From positions 1 to 53,393 of the IMG/VR virus record IMGVR_UViG_3300042939_000264: 53,393 nt of DNA; one strand, 5' to 3'. Of this stretch, positions 7,878 through 15,331 are shown in pieces. The notes under the pieces are model-generated. The model made no database searches. It worked only from the letters and a program-made list of their open reading frames with translations, and was not told the origin of the DNA. Source of the stretch: a virus. Position 1 is the stretch's first letter, and every line of letters begins with the position of its first letter. Position numbers and translations under genes: made by a program.

Positions 7878-9185
7878 TCACGGTTGCAACCTCCCACGAG
7901 TTTCAGCCCAACCATATGTGTCAATGTAAATTGTTGTTGCTGCGTTTGCTATAAATCCTAGTTGCCTAGATGTATTGGTTAAAGCGCCGTCATTTGCTGG
8001 CGATCCGCTGCTTGACGCATTTTGCAAAATAACTGATCCTGCGCCATTGTTAACGGAGTTAGGAAGATTTGTTGCCGCCCATGTGGAATCTGGATCATAA
8101 GATGTAATATACCTTATGCCAGCCCCAGATTGAAAGTTAATAAGTGGTCTAACTTTGATTCCAGTTGGAACAGTAAGTGTAATTGGAAGCGGGGTTGTCG
8201 AGATTGCTAATGCAGTAGCATCTGCAATCGGTTTTGCTGTATACAAAAATCTATCTCCAACTTGGACAAATCTGCGTATATTTGAGGAACTATCCGTCGT
8301 TACTGCTCCGATTCTGCGATATTCTGTATAACCTCCCGGCAATGCTGGAGAGGATGCGCTTTGAGAAAAGATTGCATCCACAGCCGAGCCGTTGCTGATG
8401 ATGTATACATGCAGCGTTCCATTTGTTGGCTTTGACCCTGTGTCCATTCCGCCCTGATTGTTTCCAGCGGCCCACGCAGCATCTGCTCGTTTGGTAATTG
8501 CAGAAGTCAAAAGTAAATCAACCGTATTAAGCTCAGAGCGGCATTCACCAATGGATATATCAATGTCGTTGTTGGGGTCTGCGCTATTGTTAGAAAGGAT
8601 CATCCCGTAAAGGTGTCCTCCGGGGAATTGATTCTGCGGGGCAGCGACGAATTGGATATTTGTTCCAACCATTTGCAGGCTTGAGCCGGACACCCCATTA
8701 GGGACAACAACAAGATTGTTCGATGTATCGCGGATAAATATGCCTTGACCTGAAGGAAGGAGATTGTTCAGAGTATTGATCCTCCAATCTGTTCCGTCCC
8801 AATATGCCAAAAAGTTATTTCCAACGCTGCTTGGGTCCCATTTCTTTACAGTTCCATCAGCAAGCATAACAATGACATTTGGTGCATTGTCTGGCGTGTG
8901 CGTTTGTAAAAGAGGAAACTCTAATGGCTTTGATGCAGAACCATCAACAAATTCAATTTCATTTGCCAGCGTGTATGCCAACACCGAACCAGTCGATCCG
9001 CCCTCCCATTCAAGATTTCCAGATGTAGACGATTTTAATATTTGTGGAGTGGATGGCGTTGGGATTGTTTTCTGGCAGGATGCAGAGTCTTCAACAACAA
9101 GGCGGCGACCATCATTGGTGGTTGGAAGTGGTTCGCAGAAGAGCGGGAAAGTTGGCTCGCAAGGAGGTGCTGGTTCGCAAGGCAT
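7878..9185 (-). CDS. Tail fibre-like protein, 435 aa
   Basis: The N-terminus is Cys/Pro-rich (MPCEPAPPCEPTFPLFCEPL). The rest is a Ser/Thr/Asn/Gly-rich beta protein with repeats typical of fibre shafts (WEGGSTGSVLAY, YWDGTDWRINTL, LPSGQGIFIRD). It lies between another fibre-like gene (9190) and the nozzle gene. The Cys-rich start recalls those of the 193-aa and 618-aa fibre proteins in this genome, which suggests a common way of docking onto the tail. A receptor-binding role is inferred. Confidence 0.6.
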   Translation of the reverse strand: MPCEPAPPCEPTFPLFCEPLPTTNDGRRLVVEDSASCQKTIPTPSTPQILKSSTSGNLEWEGGSTGSVLAYTLANEIEFVDGSASKPLEFPLLQTHTPDNAPNVIVMLADGTVKKWDPSSVGNNFLAYWDGTDWRINTLNNLLPSGQGIFIRDTSNNLVVVPNGVSGSSLQMVGTNIQFVAAPQNQFPGGHLYGMILSNNSADPNNDIDISIGECRSELNTVDLLLTSAITKRADAAWAAGNNQGGMDTGSKPTNGTLHVYIISNGSAVDAIFSQSASSPALPGGYTEYRRIGAVTTDSSSNIRRFVQVGDRFLYTAKPIADATALAISTTPLPITLTVPTGIKVRPLINFQSGAGIRYITSYDPDSTWAATNLPNSVNNGAGSVILQNASSSGSPANDGALTNTSRQLGFIANAATTIYIDTYGWAETRGRLQP

Positions 9186-9189
9186 AATA

Positions 9190-9771
9190 TTAGGTTGTTT
9201 GGGCTTTGATTACTGCGAAAGCAATTACTATGGCTTCGCTAAGATTTCCTGAGGTCACATTGCGGACACTAATCATTGCTGACCCACTAGATGACTGCGC
9301 GTTTAGTGTATAGGCTCCAGCGGTTCCGCCAGATATGTGATTTAGAATCAAAACATCTCCGGATGAAATAACTGAATTCGTTAATGTAAATGAAACAGTT
9401 GTTCCGGCATTCAATGCGCTTGCATCCATTGTAATTTGACCAGATGGTCTATTTAGAATAACAGCAGTCGCTTTGCTGCCTGATTGAGTAATTGTTCCTC
9501 CTGCCCCAATCCCATAACCAATCCCAGATGTATTTGCATTTGCTAATATGTTTGCTGTAACAATTAAGTTGCCAGTCATTGTGCTGCCTGATTTGAGGAC
9601 AGCATTTGCCAATGTGGTTGCGGAATCTTCGGCAGACTGCTCTGCGTTCTGTGCATTTGCAAAAGCAGACTGTGCCGAACTATAGGCGAAGCGTGACAGC
9701 GCAGCAACATCTGTGCAGCATTCATTATTAATGGACGGGTATCCGCTAGGTGAGCATCCGCAGTTTGACAT
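9190..9771 (-). CDS. Short tail fibre-like protein, 193 aa
   Basis: The Cys-rich N-terminus (MSNCGCSPSGYPSINNECC) is followed by an Ala/Ser/Gln-rich helix around 25-55 (YSSAQSAFANAQNAEQSAED), a likely trimeric coiled coil. Then come fibre-like beta repeats (GNLIVTANILANANTSGIGY) and a C-terminal region with strands. A palindrome begins 2 nt upstream of the ATG (9774-9787) in place of a normal Shine-Dalgarno. It ends 4 bp before the 435-aa fibre gene. Confidence 0.55.
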   Translation of the reverse strand: MSNCGCSPSGYPSINNECCTDVAALSRFAYSSAQSAFANAQNAEQSAEDSATTLANAVLKSGSTMTGNLIVTANILANANTSGIGYGIGAGGTITQSGSKATAVILNRPSGQITMDASALNAGTTVSFTLTNSVISSGDVLILNHISGGTAGAYTLNAQSSSGSAMISVRNVTSGNLSEAIVIAFAVIKAQTT

Positions 9772-9773
9772 AT

Positions 9774-9787
9774 TATCGTTAACGATA
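9774..9787. promoter_or_regulatory. Palindrome site 4 (inner TTAA)
   Basis: Two nt upstream of the start of the short fibre gene. Confidence 0.85.
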
Positions 9788-9817
9788 GGTTTAGTTTAGT
9801 TGGTGGCAAGTAATTTT

Positions 9818-10693
9818 TTACCTTGCCTCAAATAATTCGTATTCCGCTGGGAACATATTTCCCTTCATAGTTCCACTCGGCTGGTAGATTCGCAGCCACC
9901 ACGCTCCCGTTGGCTTCGGTGGTTTGCCTGTCTCGATGTGCCACCCTCCGTATCCATCTTCGTATTCTTCTTTGTAGCCTGCGATCTTCACATGGGTCTG
10001 CCTTTCCTGCACCACCTCGTCAGCTTGGTTGAGCCTGATTCTCTGAATGGCGACCTGCCAGCTTTCGTGGACATGGCCCGTAGCTACGATATCTGCGTCA
10101 CTCACATACACAGCTTGGCGGTTCGTCTGGATCACTCCGCGCGTGACTGGGCCTCCTCCTCCGCTACCGTGGAAATACCAGAGCTTGATGCTGTTGTTCT
10201 GGCGATTGCCGTTGCTCACATGGAACCTGACATAGCCCGAGTAGCCTCCCCGCCTTGCTAGGCTTCCGTTGATTCTTAGTCTCTCTGCAAGTCGTTCAGT
10301 TAAGTCGGTTTCGTGATTTTTGTGGATGGCCGATTCGTGATTGCCAGTCCCGCGAACCGTGAGCAATTCAGCATAAGGTTTAAGATATTCCGCCGCTGTG
10401 GTGACTAGCGAGTCGAGATAGCTGTCGTTCTGATGCTCTGGGCGGATGTCTTTCTTGCTGGCCCTGCGATCATACTTGCCCTGCATCGCGCAGAAGAAGT
10501 CGCCGAAGTCTAAGATAGGCGCGTTCTTCTTCACCGCTTCGTCTAAATGCTTCTTTAGCTTCTTCCGATCACACTTGGGGTTGTCCCAATGCACATCACT
10601 TTGTAGGAGGAACCATTGTTCATCCCCGACTTTGGGCAGGTTAATATCGAATATGTGGACATTCCTGCTCGATTCTCTGAATTTCCAACTCAT
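9818..10693 (-). CDS. Calcineurin-like metallophosphoesterase, 291 aa
   Basis: The metallophosphoesterase motifs occur in order: SDVHWD (about 33-38, D-x-H), LDFGDFF (about 60, GD), VRGTGNHESA (GNHE) and ATGHVHES (GHxH). These coordinate two metal ions that hydrolyse phosphate esters or diesters. The gene starts in ATGA overlap with the amidase and lies between the lysis cassette and the fibres, an odd place for a nucleotide-processing enzyme. The substrate is unknown; nucleic-acid or envelope phosphodiesters are possible. Confidence 0.85.
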   Translation of the reverse strand: MSWKFRESSRNVHIFDINLPKVGDEQWFLLQSDVHWDNPKCDRKKLKKHLDEAVKKNAPILDFGDFFCAMQGKYDRRASKKDIRPEHQNDSYLDSLVTTAAEYLKPYAELLTVRGTGNHESAIHKNHETDLTERLAERLRINGSLARRGGYSGYVRFHVSNGNRQNNSIKLWYFHGSGGGGPVTRGVIQTNRQAVYVSDADIVATGHVHESWQVAIQRIRLNQADEVVQERQTHVKIAGYKEEYEDGYGGWHIETGKPPKPTGAWWLRIYQPSGTMKGNMFPAEYELFEAR

Positions 10694-11280
10694 AGATGTA
10701 GTTTCAATTCTTGCATGAACCTGTCATATTCTGACGGCTTCAAGTCGTTTTTCCGATTCGGGCTGACTGTGCGGTGATCAGTCACATCCTTTATCGTTAA
10801 CGATAGTTTCTTCATTCTGGGGAGAAGATACTCTATGGCTGATTCAATCTGTTCTTTCGTTAGAGGCTTTTCGTAGGTATCCCCGGCGAATGCCACCCCG
10901 AGGCTCCAGCTATTCAAGTCTGGCTTGCCCCTCCAGAAGCTCCTGCCTGCATGCCATGTCCTCTGGTTGTCGCCTGCCAGCACCGTGCGCTCTCCATTCT
11001 CTGCGATGATCACGTGGTAGCTGACCATGCTCTCTGGACGTGTGCACCAATCGACACTCCCTGCGTAGCTCCCTGATGTGTGGTGGAGGACTACAGCCTT
11101 GGGGGTGAGTATCCTTCCCCTAGAGAAGTTAGGGGTTTGCCGACTAACTTCTTTATACTTTGGCTTCACTTGTCGCGGAGTGTCCGTGTCGGGATTTCGT
11201 AGCTGAATGTCCCGTAGTCTGTCGCGAGACCTATTCGCAAGGTTTCGCAGCCAGTCAGCAATAATATGACCAACATGCAT
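10690..11280 (-). CDS. Endolysin: N-acetylmuramoyl-L-alanine amidase (Amidase_2), 196 aa
   Basis: The zinc-amidase signature is clear from about residue 60: VVLHHTSGS (first zinc His), SYHVIIAENG, TWHAGRSFW, SLGVAFAG and a terminal DHRTVSPNRKNDL with the second His and catalytic Lys. It cleaves the bond between muramic acid and the stem peptide to lyse the host. The first about 55 residues are basic and carry no clear signal peptide, so release is expected to depend on the holin-like proteins encoded upstream. A palindrome lies in the gene (10792-10805). Confidence 0.9.
   Translation of the reverse strand: MHVGHIIADWLRNLANRSRDRLRDIQLRNPDTDTPRQVKPKYKEVSRQTPNFSRGRILTPKAVVLHHTSGSYAGSVDWCTRPESMVSYHVIIAENGERTVLAGDNQRTWHAGRSFWRGKPDLNSWSLGVAFAGDTYEKPLTKEQIESAIEYLLPRMKKLSLTIKDVTDHRTVSPNRKNDLKPSEYDRFMQELKLHL
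10792..10805. promoter_or_regulatory. Palindrome site 5 (inner TTAA)
   Basis: Inside the endolysin gene. Confidence 0.75.
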
Positions 11281-11315
11281 AGCGCACAGAGTGCTATCAA
11301 TGCGCGGTCGTTCAT
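11166..11315 (-). CDS. Small lipoprotein, candidate o-spanin-like lysis protein, 49 aa
   Basis: ATG 11315 opens a 49-residue protein with a hydrophobic helix (ALIALCALCMLVILLL) ending in the lipobox LLTG-C at about residue 21. It is predicted to be lipidated at Cys after signal-peptidase II cleavage. It begins in ATGA overlap with the holin-like gene, and its 3' two-thirds lie inside the endolysin start region in another frame. Rz1-type outer-membrane spanins are often tiny nested lipoproteins in lysis cassettes, but no inner-membrane partner is obvious. Confidence 0.55.
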   Translation of the reverse strand: MNDRALIALCALCMLVILLLTGCETLRIGLATDYGTFSYEIPTRTLRDK

Positions 11316-11485
11316 TTCTCTTTGCGGAACACTTCGTATGCTCCGATGAGGCCGATGACCGCTGTGCTGATCGCCGTGAATTGCTCTGGCTCCAGCTTCA
11401 AGCCAACAAGCGCGGCGATGGTAGTAAGCCCAGCCCATGTGGATTTCTCTTTCAGTTTACCGAGGATCAAGTTTAGAATTTTCAT
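11312..11485 (-). CDS. Holin-like small membrane protein, 57 aa
   Basis: The product begins MKILNLILGKLKEKSTWAGL and has two hydrophobic stretches (TWAGLTTIAALVGL and TAISTAVIGLIGAYEV) with a short Glu/Pro hinge and a charged tail FRKEK. Size, composition and ATGA overlap with the genes on both sides of the lysis cassette fit a holin that times release of the amidase. Confidence 0.6.
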   Translation of the reverse strand: MKILNLILGKLKEKSTWAGLTTIAALVGLKLEPEQFTAISTAVIGLIGAYEVFRKEK

Positions 11486-11658
11486 AGTTTCGATATCTTC
11501 TTCCACATATACACACATGTCAAGCAGCCAGCGATCAAGCCGACGAAAGCGCCTCCGATTCGGAGTCCTGTCTCTAGGTGGGGTAGCATACTCACCAGCA
11601 CACCCGATAGACTGGTGGCGGTCCCAAGTATACCTGTGGCTGTAGGATGGTCGCTCAT
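11482..11658 (-). CDS. Second small membrane protein, holin/antiholin-like, 58 aa
   Basis: Starting at ATG 11658 (in ATGA overlap with the gene before it), the protein has two hydrophobic segments (TGILGTATSLSGVLVSML and GGAFVGLIAGCLTCVYMW) and a basic end KKISKL. The adjacent 57-aa gene has the same size and design. Such pairs often act as holin and antiholin, though which is which cannot be told. Confidence 0.5.
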   Translation of the reverse strand: MSDHPTATGILGTATSLSGVLVSMLPHLETGLRIGGAFVGLIAGCLTCVYMWKKISKL

Positions 11659-11891
11659 GCCTTCGGCTCCCATTGTCTCTCCACGCGGTCTTCAAACCAC
11701 ACGACTTTCGGCTCCCACTCACCGTCTGCGGGCTTCTCGATCTTGACCAGCGGGACGATAGTGGGCGTGACCCAATCTTCCGGCGTGGGGTAGGGCGCGA
11801 GCGTGTCGAGGCGTGGCTCGTCGTTCTCGTCCAGCACGATGCTGACGAGTTCTTTCCTGCCATCTGTGTAGATTACTCCGTATGTTTTCAT
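11655..11891 (-). CDS. Small hypothetical protein, 78 aa
   Basis: A hydrophilic, Pro/Glu/Asp/Trp-rich protein beginning MKTYGVIYTDGRKELVSIVL. It lies 3 bp after the 907-aa fibre gene and its stop overlaps the next start as ATGA. The 139-aa product at 23336 also starts MKTY and is of similar composition, but similarity beyond that is weak. It could be a fibre-assembly factor. No family is recognised. Confidence 0.5.
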   Translation of the reverse strand: MKTYGVIYTDGRKELVSIVLDENDEPRLDTLAPYPTPEDWVTPTIVPLVKIEKPADGEWEPKVVWFEDRVERQWEPKA

Positions 11892-11894
11892 AGA

Positions 11895-14618
11895 TTATAG
11901 TCCGTAGGCGATTTCGACTGCATCCACGCTTGCCACCCAGCGCCATGTTTCACCAGCAATTCCGGTGACTTCCACGCGAAGGGCTTCCGTGGCTCCGACA
12001 TCGTATGCGCTCAAGGCAATGCTAGTGCCTGCTGCGTTATCGGAACCGATAGTGACGGGAGCATAGACTTCCGTGCAAGTGCCTGCGACATTCTTGAGCG
12101 CATACTGGCGCAGGTAGTGGGCTACTGCGGAGCCGTCGCTCTTGATGCCCGTGATGTTGATCGTGAGGCCGAGGACTTTCCCGCTGGGGATCGTGAGGCG
12201 GGTCGCGCTGCCGTCCAAAAATAGCTCGACTGCGGCGTTCGTCGTGGTCTTGTTCCGAAGAACGAACCGGGCGCGTTGGGCATCGCCTGCGGCTGCAAAG
12301 CCTCCAGAAGCATGGGACTGTTGCCCAAATCTATCTGCCAAACCACGGCGACCTCCTAAAATACTACCAATAGTTGCAGTAACAGAGTTTCCTTGCCCTG
12401 TTTCCCCTCCACCACCAATAAACCCTTCTTGTCCGCTTACCGCGTTAGAATGACCGCCAACAATGGCTGATCGGACGCCAGATGCCGCATTGCTCTGCCC
12501 GCCACCAATAAACGCATTTGCCTGCGAGGCATTATTGGATGAGCCGCAAACAACTCCAGAGTTTGTGAGTGAAGCTTGATTGCTTGATCCTGCTCCGATA
12601 AAAACAGAACCGGTTCCGCCCGTGCCAGTCACATTACTGCTGCCAGCACAAATTACGCTTGTCCCGTTTTCCGCGATACATTGATTGGATGATCCTCCGC
12701 CAATGAAATTGTCAATTCCATTACCGTTCGGATGACCAACGATATTTCCTGTTCCTCCGCAAATTATACCCCTCTGTGATCGAACTGTATTGTTTGTTCC
12801 AGAGCCAATAAATGAATTTGCCCCCAACGCTACTTGAGTGTTTAATGTTCTTGAAACTTGCAAGTCGATTGCATTGTTTCCCCTCGCATTCCCGCCAGTC
12901 GCCGTGCCGTCTGGTTTCGGGCCGAGGATGAACGCCCCCGTGCCTTTCGGCGTGAGGACGAGATCGGAATTAGTCGCGGTGGTGTTCTCGGAGAGGGTGA
13001 CATTCGTGCTGACGCTGTGACCTGTGAGGAGCGTTCCAGCGGTGATGTTGGTGGTGAAGTTGATCGCTCCGCCTCCAATGCTGGTTTCTACTTTGAATGT
13101 AGCTCCAGAGACTTCACGCACGAAGTAGTTCGTTGTCGTGTTGAGTCCTGCGCCACCCGTGAGCGCGGTGAAGCGGATTGGCTGTCCATTGGCGAATGCT
13201 GTTCCGGGTGCGGTAATTACATCCGTGCCTGCATCGCCCGTGATACCTGTGACGGAGACAATCGCATCTTCCACGATGAGTCCGCTGCCCTGCACAGTAA
13301 ACCCACCCGTCCCATCTGCGCGGGGGACTGCGTTGTCCACAGTTCCGACTGTTCCGCCGATACCTGTGATGTTGCCGCCAGAGACTGTGATGCCGACTGG
13401 GGTGAGTTGCTCCATCACACCCGTGCCTGCGGTGCTGCGGCCTACGATGCGGTTCGTGGCGATGCTGGTCGAGATGTCGGGTGTTGCGCCTCCCGAGCTT
13501 GTGAGCGGGGCGGTAGCGGTGACATTGGTGACTGCTGCGCCAGCGGTGGCGGTGAGTGTTCCTCCGGTAAGCGACAAGCCTACGCCTACGGTGATCTCTT
13601 CTGCTGCGCCGACTCCTGCGGTAGTCCGACCCAGCAGCCGGGCAGTATTCATCGTCAGCCCAGTCGTAGCGGTATACAGCCCTGCGCCGATCTTACCATT
13701 GAAGGCAGTCCAGTCTGAACTAGAGAGCGCACCGCGATTGGCTGCGCTTGCTGTGGGAATATTGAAGGTGTGGGTAGCGGCTGTGCTAGCAATGTTGAAG
13801 TCGGTGCCAGTAGTGCCAGTCGCAAAGAACTGAATTTGGTCGGTCAGACCATTGAGCGCGGCCAATCCCGTCGAGAAGGTGGTGATGATCTGGCTCTGGG
13901 TATTGCCTTCAGTATTCAGAGTGATCGTGTGCCCGCCCAAGCTGCTGCCAATCACGCGCACGGCCAAGCGGTCTGTGAGTGCGAGAGTGGTGCTAGCGGG
14001 GATGGCTACCGTGAGAAGGTGGATGTCTGAAGTGGTATTGGCGATAGTCGCCGCAGGGCTGGTCGTGCCGATCTGCGTGAAGGTGGCTCCGTCATACTTG
14101 TAGAGTTCCACCGCCAATTGCGGGTTGCCACTAGAGGTAAGGCAGTAAAGCTGAAAGGTGAAGTTGCCTTGCGGGATCAAGAGCCGATTCGGGTCGCCCG
14201 CATCCGTGATGAAGTAGGCGGTTGTATTGCCAGCGTTGATCGTAAAGTTGGTCTGCGCTGCGCCAGCAGGAACCTTGTTGATCTCGTAATACGGGTTACC
14301 AAGTATCGTGCCTTGGCTCACCGATCCGTTTAAGTAGTAGCTGACCGAGCTTCCTCCACCCGCTGCCACAGGGAAGTTCGCAATCGTGGCATCTCCCCGA
14401 ATATACTGATTTGCCAATCCATACCCAATCGCCACAGGACCGCTGACATCTTGGATGTTCAGAGTGCGCGTGGTCGTGGGGCTGATCGCGCTGGCTTCAA
14501 ACTTGAACCGCTTCGTCTTGTTCCCATCATCAAAGATCGTAAACTTGTTGTCGGGGAAGACTGGCGCACCCGGCGCGTTGTCGAGCTTACCTGTGAATGG
14601 ATTGAATTTGTAAGGCAT
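11895..14618 (-). CDS. Large tail fibre/adhesin with YadA-like beta-roll, 907 aa
   Basis: The N-terminus (MPYKFNPFTGKLDNAPGAPV) is a typical fibre attachment region ('FNPFTGKLD'). The middle has fibre repeats (RLLGRTTAGVGAAEEITVGV and IVGRSTAGTGVMEQLT are related). Around 615-760 there are irregular repeats of the type FIGGGSSN, VICAGSSN, FIGAGSSN, VVCGSSNN, FIGGGQSN and IVGGHSN. These are the hallmark of the left-handed beta-roll of YadA-type trimeric adhesins. The C-terminal about 150 residues form a compact beta domain. It is probably the long receptor-binding fibre. A palindrome lies at 12038. Confidence 0.75.
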   Translation of the reverse strand: MPYKFNPFTGKLDNAPGAPVFPDNKFTIFDDGNKTKRFKFEASAISPTTTRTLNIQDVSGPVAIGYGLANQYIRGDATIANFPVAAGGGSSVSYYLNGSVSQGTILGNPYYEINKVPAGAAQTNFTINAGNTTAYFITDAGDPNRLLIPQGNFTFQLYCLTSSGNPQLAVELYKYDGATFTQIGTTSPAATIANTTSDIHLLTVAIPASTTLALTDRLAVRVIGSSLGGHTITLNTEGNTQSQIITTFSTGLAALNGLTDQIQFFATGTTGTDFNIASTAATHTFNIPTASAANRGALSSSDWTAFNGKIGAGLYTATTGLTMNTARLLGRTTAGVGAAEEITVGVGLSLTGGTLTATAGAAVTNVTATAPLTSSGGATPDISTSIATNRIVGRSTAGTGVMEQLTPVGITVSGGNITGIGGTVGTVDNAVPRADGTGGFTVQGSGLIVEDAIVSVTGITGDAGTDVITAPGTAFANGQPIRFTALTGGAGLNTTTNYFVREVSGATFKVETSIGGGAINFTTNITAGTLLTGHSVSTNVTLSENTTATNSDLVLTPKGTGAFILGPKPDGTATGGNARGNNAIDLQVSRTLNTQVALGANSFIGSGTNNTVRSQRGIICGGTGNIVGHPNGNGIDNFIGGGSSNQCIAENGTSVICAGSSNVTGTGGTGSVFIGAGSSNQASLTNSGVVCGSSNNASQANAFIGGGQSNAASGVRSAIVGGHSNAVSGQEGFIGGGGETGQGNSVTATIGSILGGRRGLADRFGQQSHASGGFAAAGDAQRARFVLRNKTTTNAAVELFLDGSATRLTIPSGKVLGLTINITGIKSDGSAVAHYLRQYALKNVAGTCTEVYAPVTIGSDNAAGTSIALSAYDVGATEALRVEVTGIAGETWRWVASVDAVEIAYGL
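12038..12051. promoter_or_regulatory. Palindrome site 6 (inner GAAC)
   Basis: Near the 3' end of the 907-aa fibre gene. Confidence 0.7.
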
Positions 14619-14619
14619 C

Positions 14620-14910
14620 TTATGTCAAAGTTACGGTGTCGAGCAAAGCGTCGTCATCAGTTGGCACTCCACCCACATAAGTAAGCGTAAGTGTGCCGAC
14701 TGTAGTTCCTCCAGAACCTCCTTCTTTGAAGATAACAGTTCCGATATTGTTTGTCGAACCGATATAGTTGAGGTCGATGAAGTCGTAAGTAGGAATCGGG
14801 AATCCGCCCTCCGCTTCAACTGCGGCCTCGATGGCCTCTAGTTGTTGGAGGATTTCCCAGTTCTGCACATCAGGTGTGCTTTCCTTGAAGCAGTTTTCAG
14901 AGAGTGCCAT
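14620..14910 (-). CDS. Small virion-region protein, 96 aa
   Basis: Begins MALSENCFKESTPDVQNWEI and ends in a Thr/Gly-rich beta segment (GGTTVGTLTLTYVGG). The SENCF...NWEILQQLEAIE stretch resembles part of the 95-aa product of the preceding gene (ISENCFVQMTEDMQWYHLNE), so the two may be related or partners. It is 1 bp before the 907-aa fibre gene and is likely a small fibre-attachment or decoration protein. Confidence 0.5.
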   Translation of the reverse strand: MALSENCFKESTPDVQNWEILQQLEAIEAAVEAEGGFPIPTYDFIDLNYIGSTNNIGTVIFKEGGSGGTTVGTLTLTYVGGVPTDDDALLDTVTLT

Positions 14911-14958
14911 ATATTAAAATTGGTTTGAGTAGTGAAGGATTGAACTTCTGCTACTCGT

Positions 14959-14972
14959 TATCGTTTCCGATA
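14959..14972. promoter_or_regulatory. Palindrome site 7 (inner TTTC)
   Basis: In the intergenic gap after the 95-aa gene, two bases past its stop. Confidence 0.75.
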
Positions 14973-14974
14973 AT

Positions 14975-15262
14975 TTAGATTTCTGGTGGTGGAACGGGGT
15001 TGTAGGAATACTCCAACGCCTCGTTCAGGTGATACCATTGCATGTCCTCAGTCATTTGGACAAAGCAGTTTTCGGAGATTGGTTCGATTGAGCCGCCAAT
15101 ATAATGGAGGTTCACATAGAACTGATACATCTGGTTGGCTGGGGGCATTGCTTGGTAGCACCCCAAGGAAACCGTGACTGCATTTTCTCCTGCCGCTGCG
15201 TAGAGGGTGCGGAGCAACTGGTAGCTCCAGTTTGCGTAAGGTAGATCGGTAAAACAAGCCAT
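14975..15262 (-). CDS. Small virion-region protein, 95 aa
   Basis: Aromatic-rich, beginning MACFTDLPYANWSYQLLRTL, with an internal SENCF motif near residue 64 shared with the next gene. It follows the capsid gene by about 70 bp, and its stop is followed at once by a palindrome (14959-14972). The position just after the major capsid gene suggests a head or neck component. No family is recognised. Confidence 0.5.
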   Translation of the reverse strand: MACFTDLPYANWSYQLLRTLYAAAGENAVTVSLGCYQAMPPANQMYQFYVNLHYIGGSIEPISENCFVQMTEDMQWYHLNEALEYSYNPVPPPEI

Positions 15263-15331
15263 AGATTTTATTCTGGTTTGCCCCGCTTGGAGGAGCCGGG
15301 GTGTCCCGACTCCTCCTTTGGAGCGTTTGGC

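Noticed and set aside
12858-13833. Long antisense frames opposite the 907-aa fibre gene
   Set aside because: Repetitive fibre DNA gives long antisense frames; the amino acid content (Cys/Arg/Asp or Pro/Val) looks artificial.
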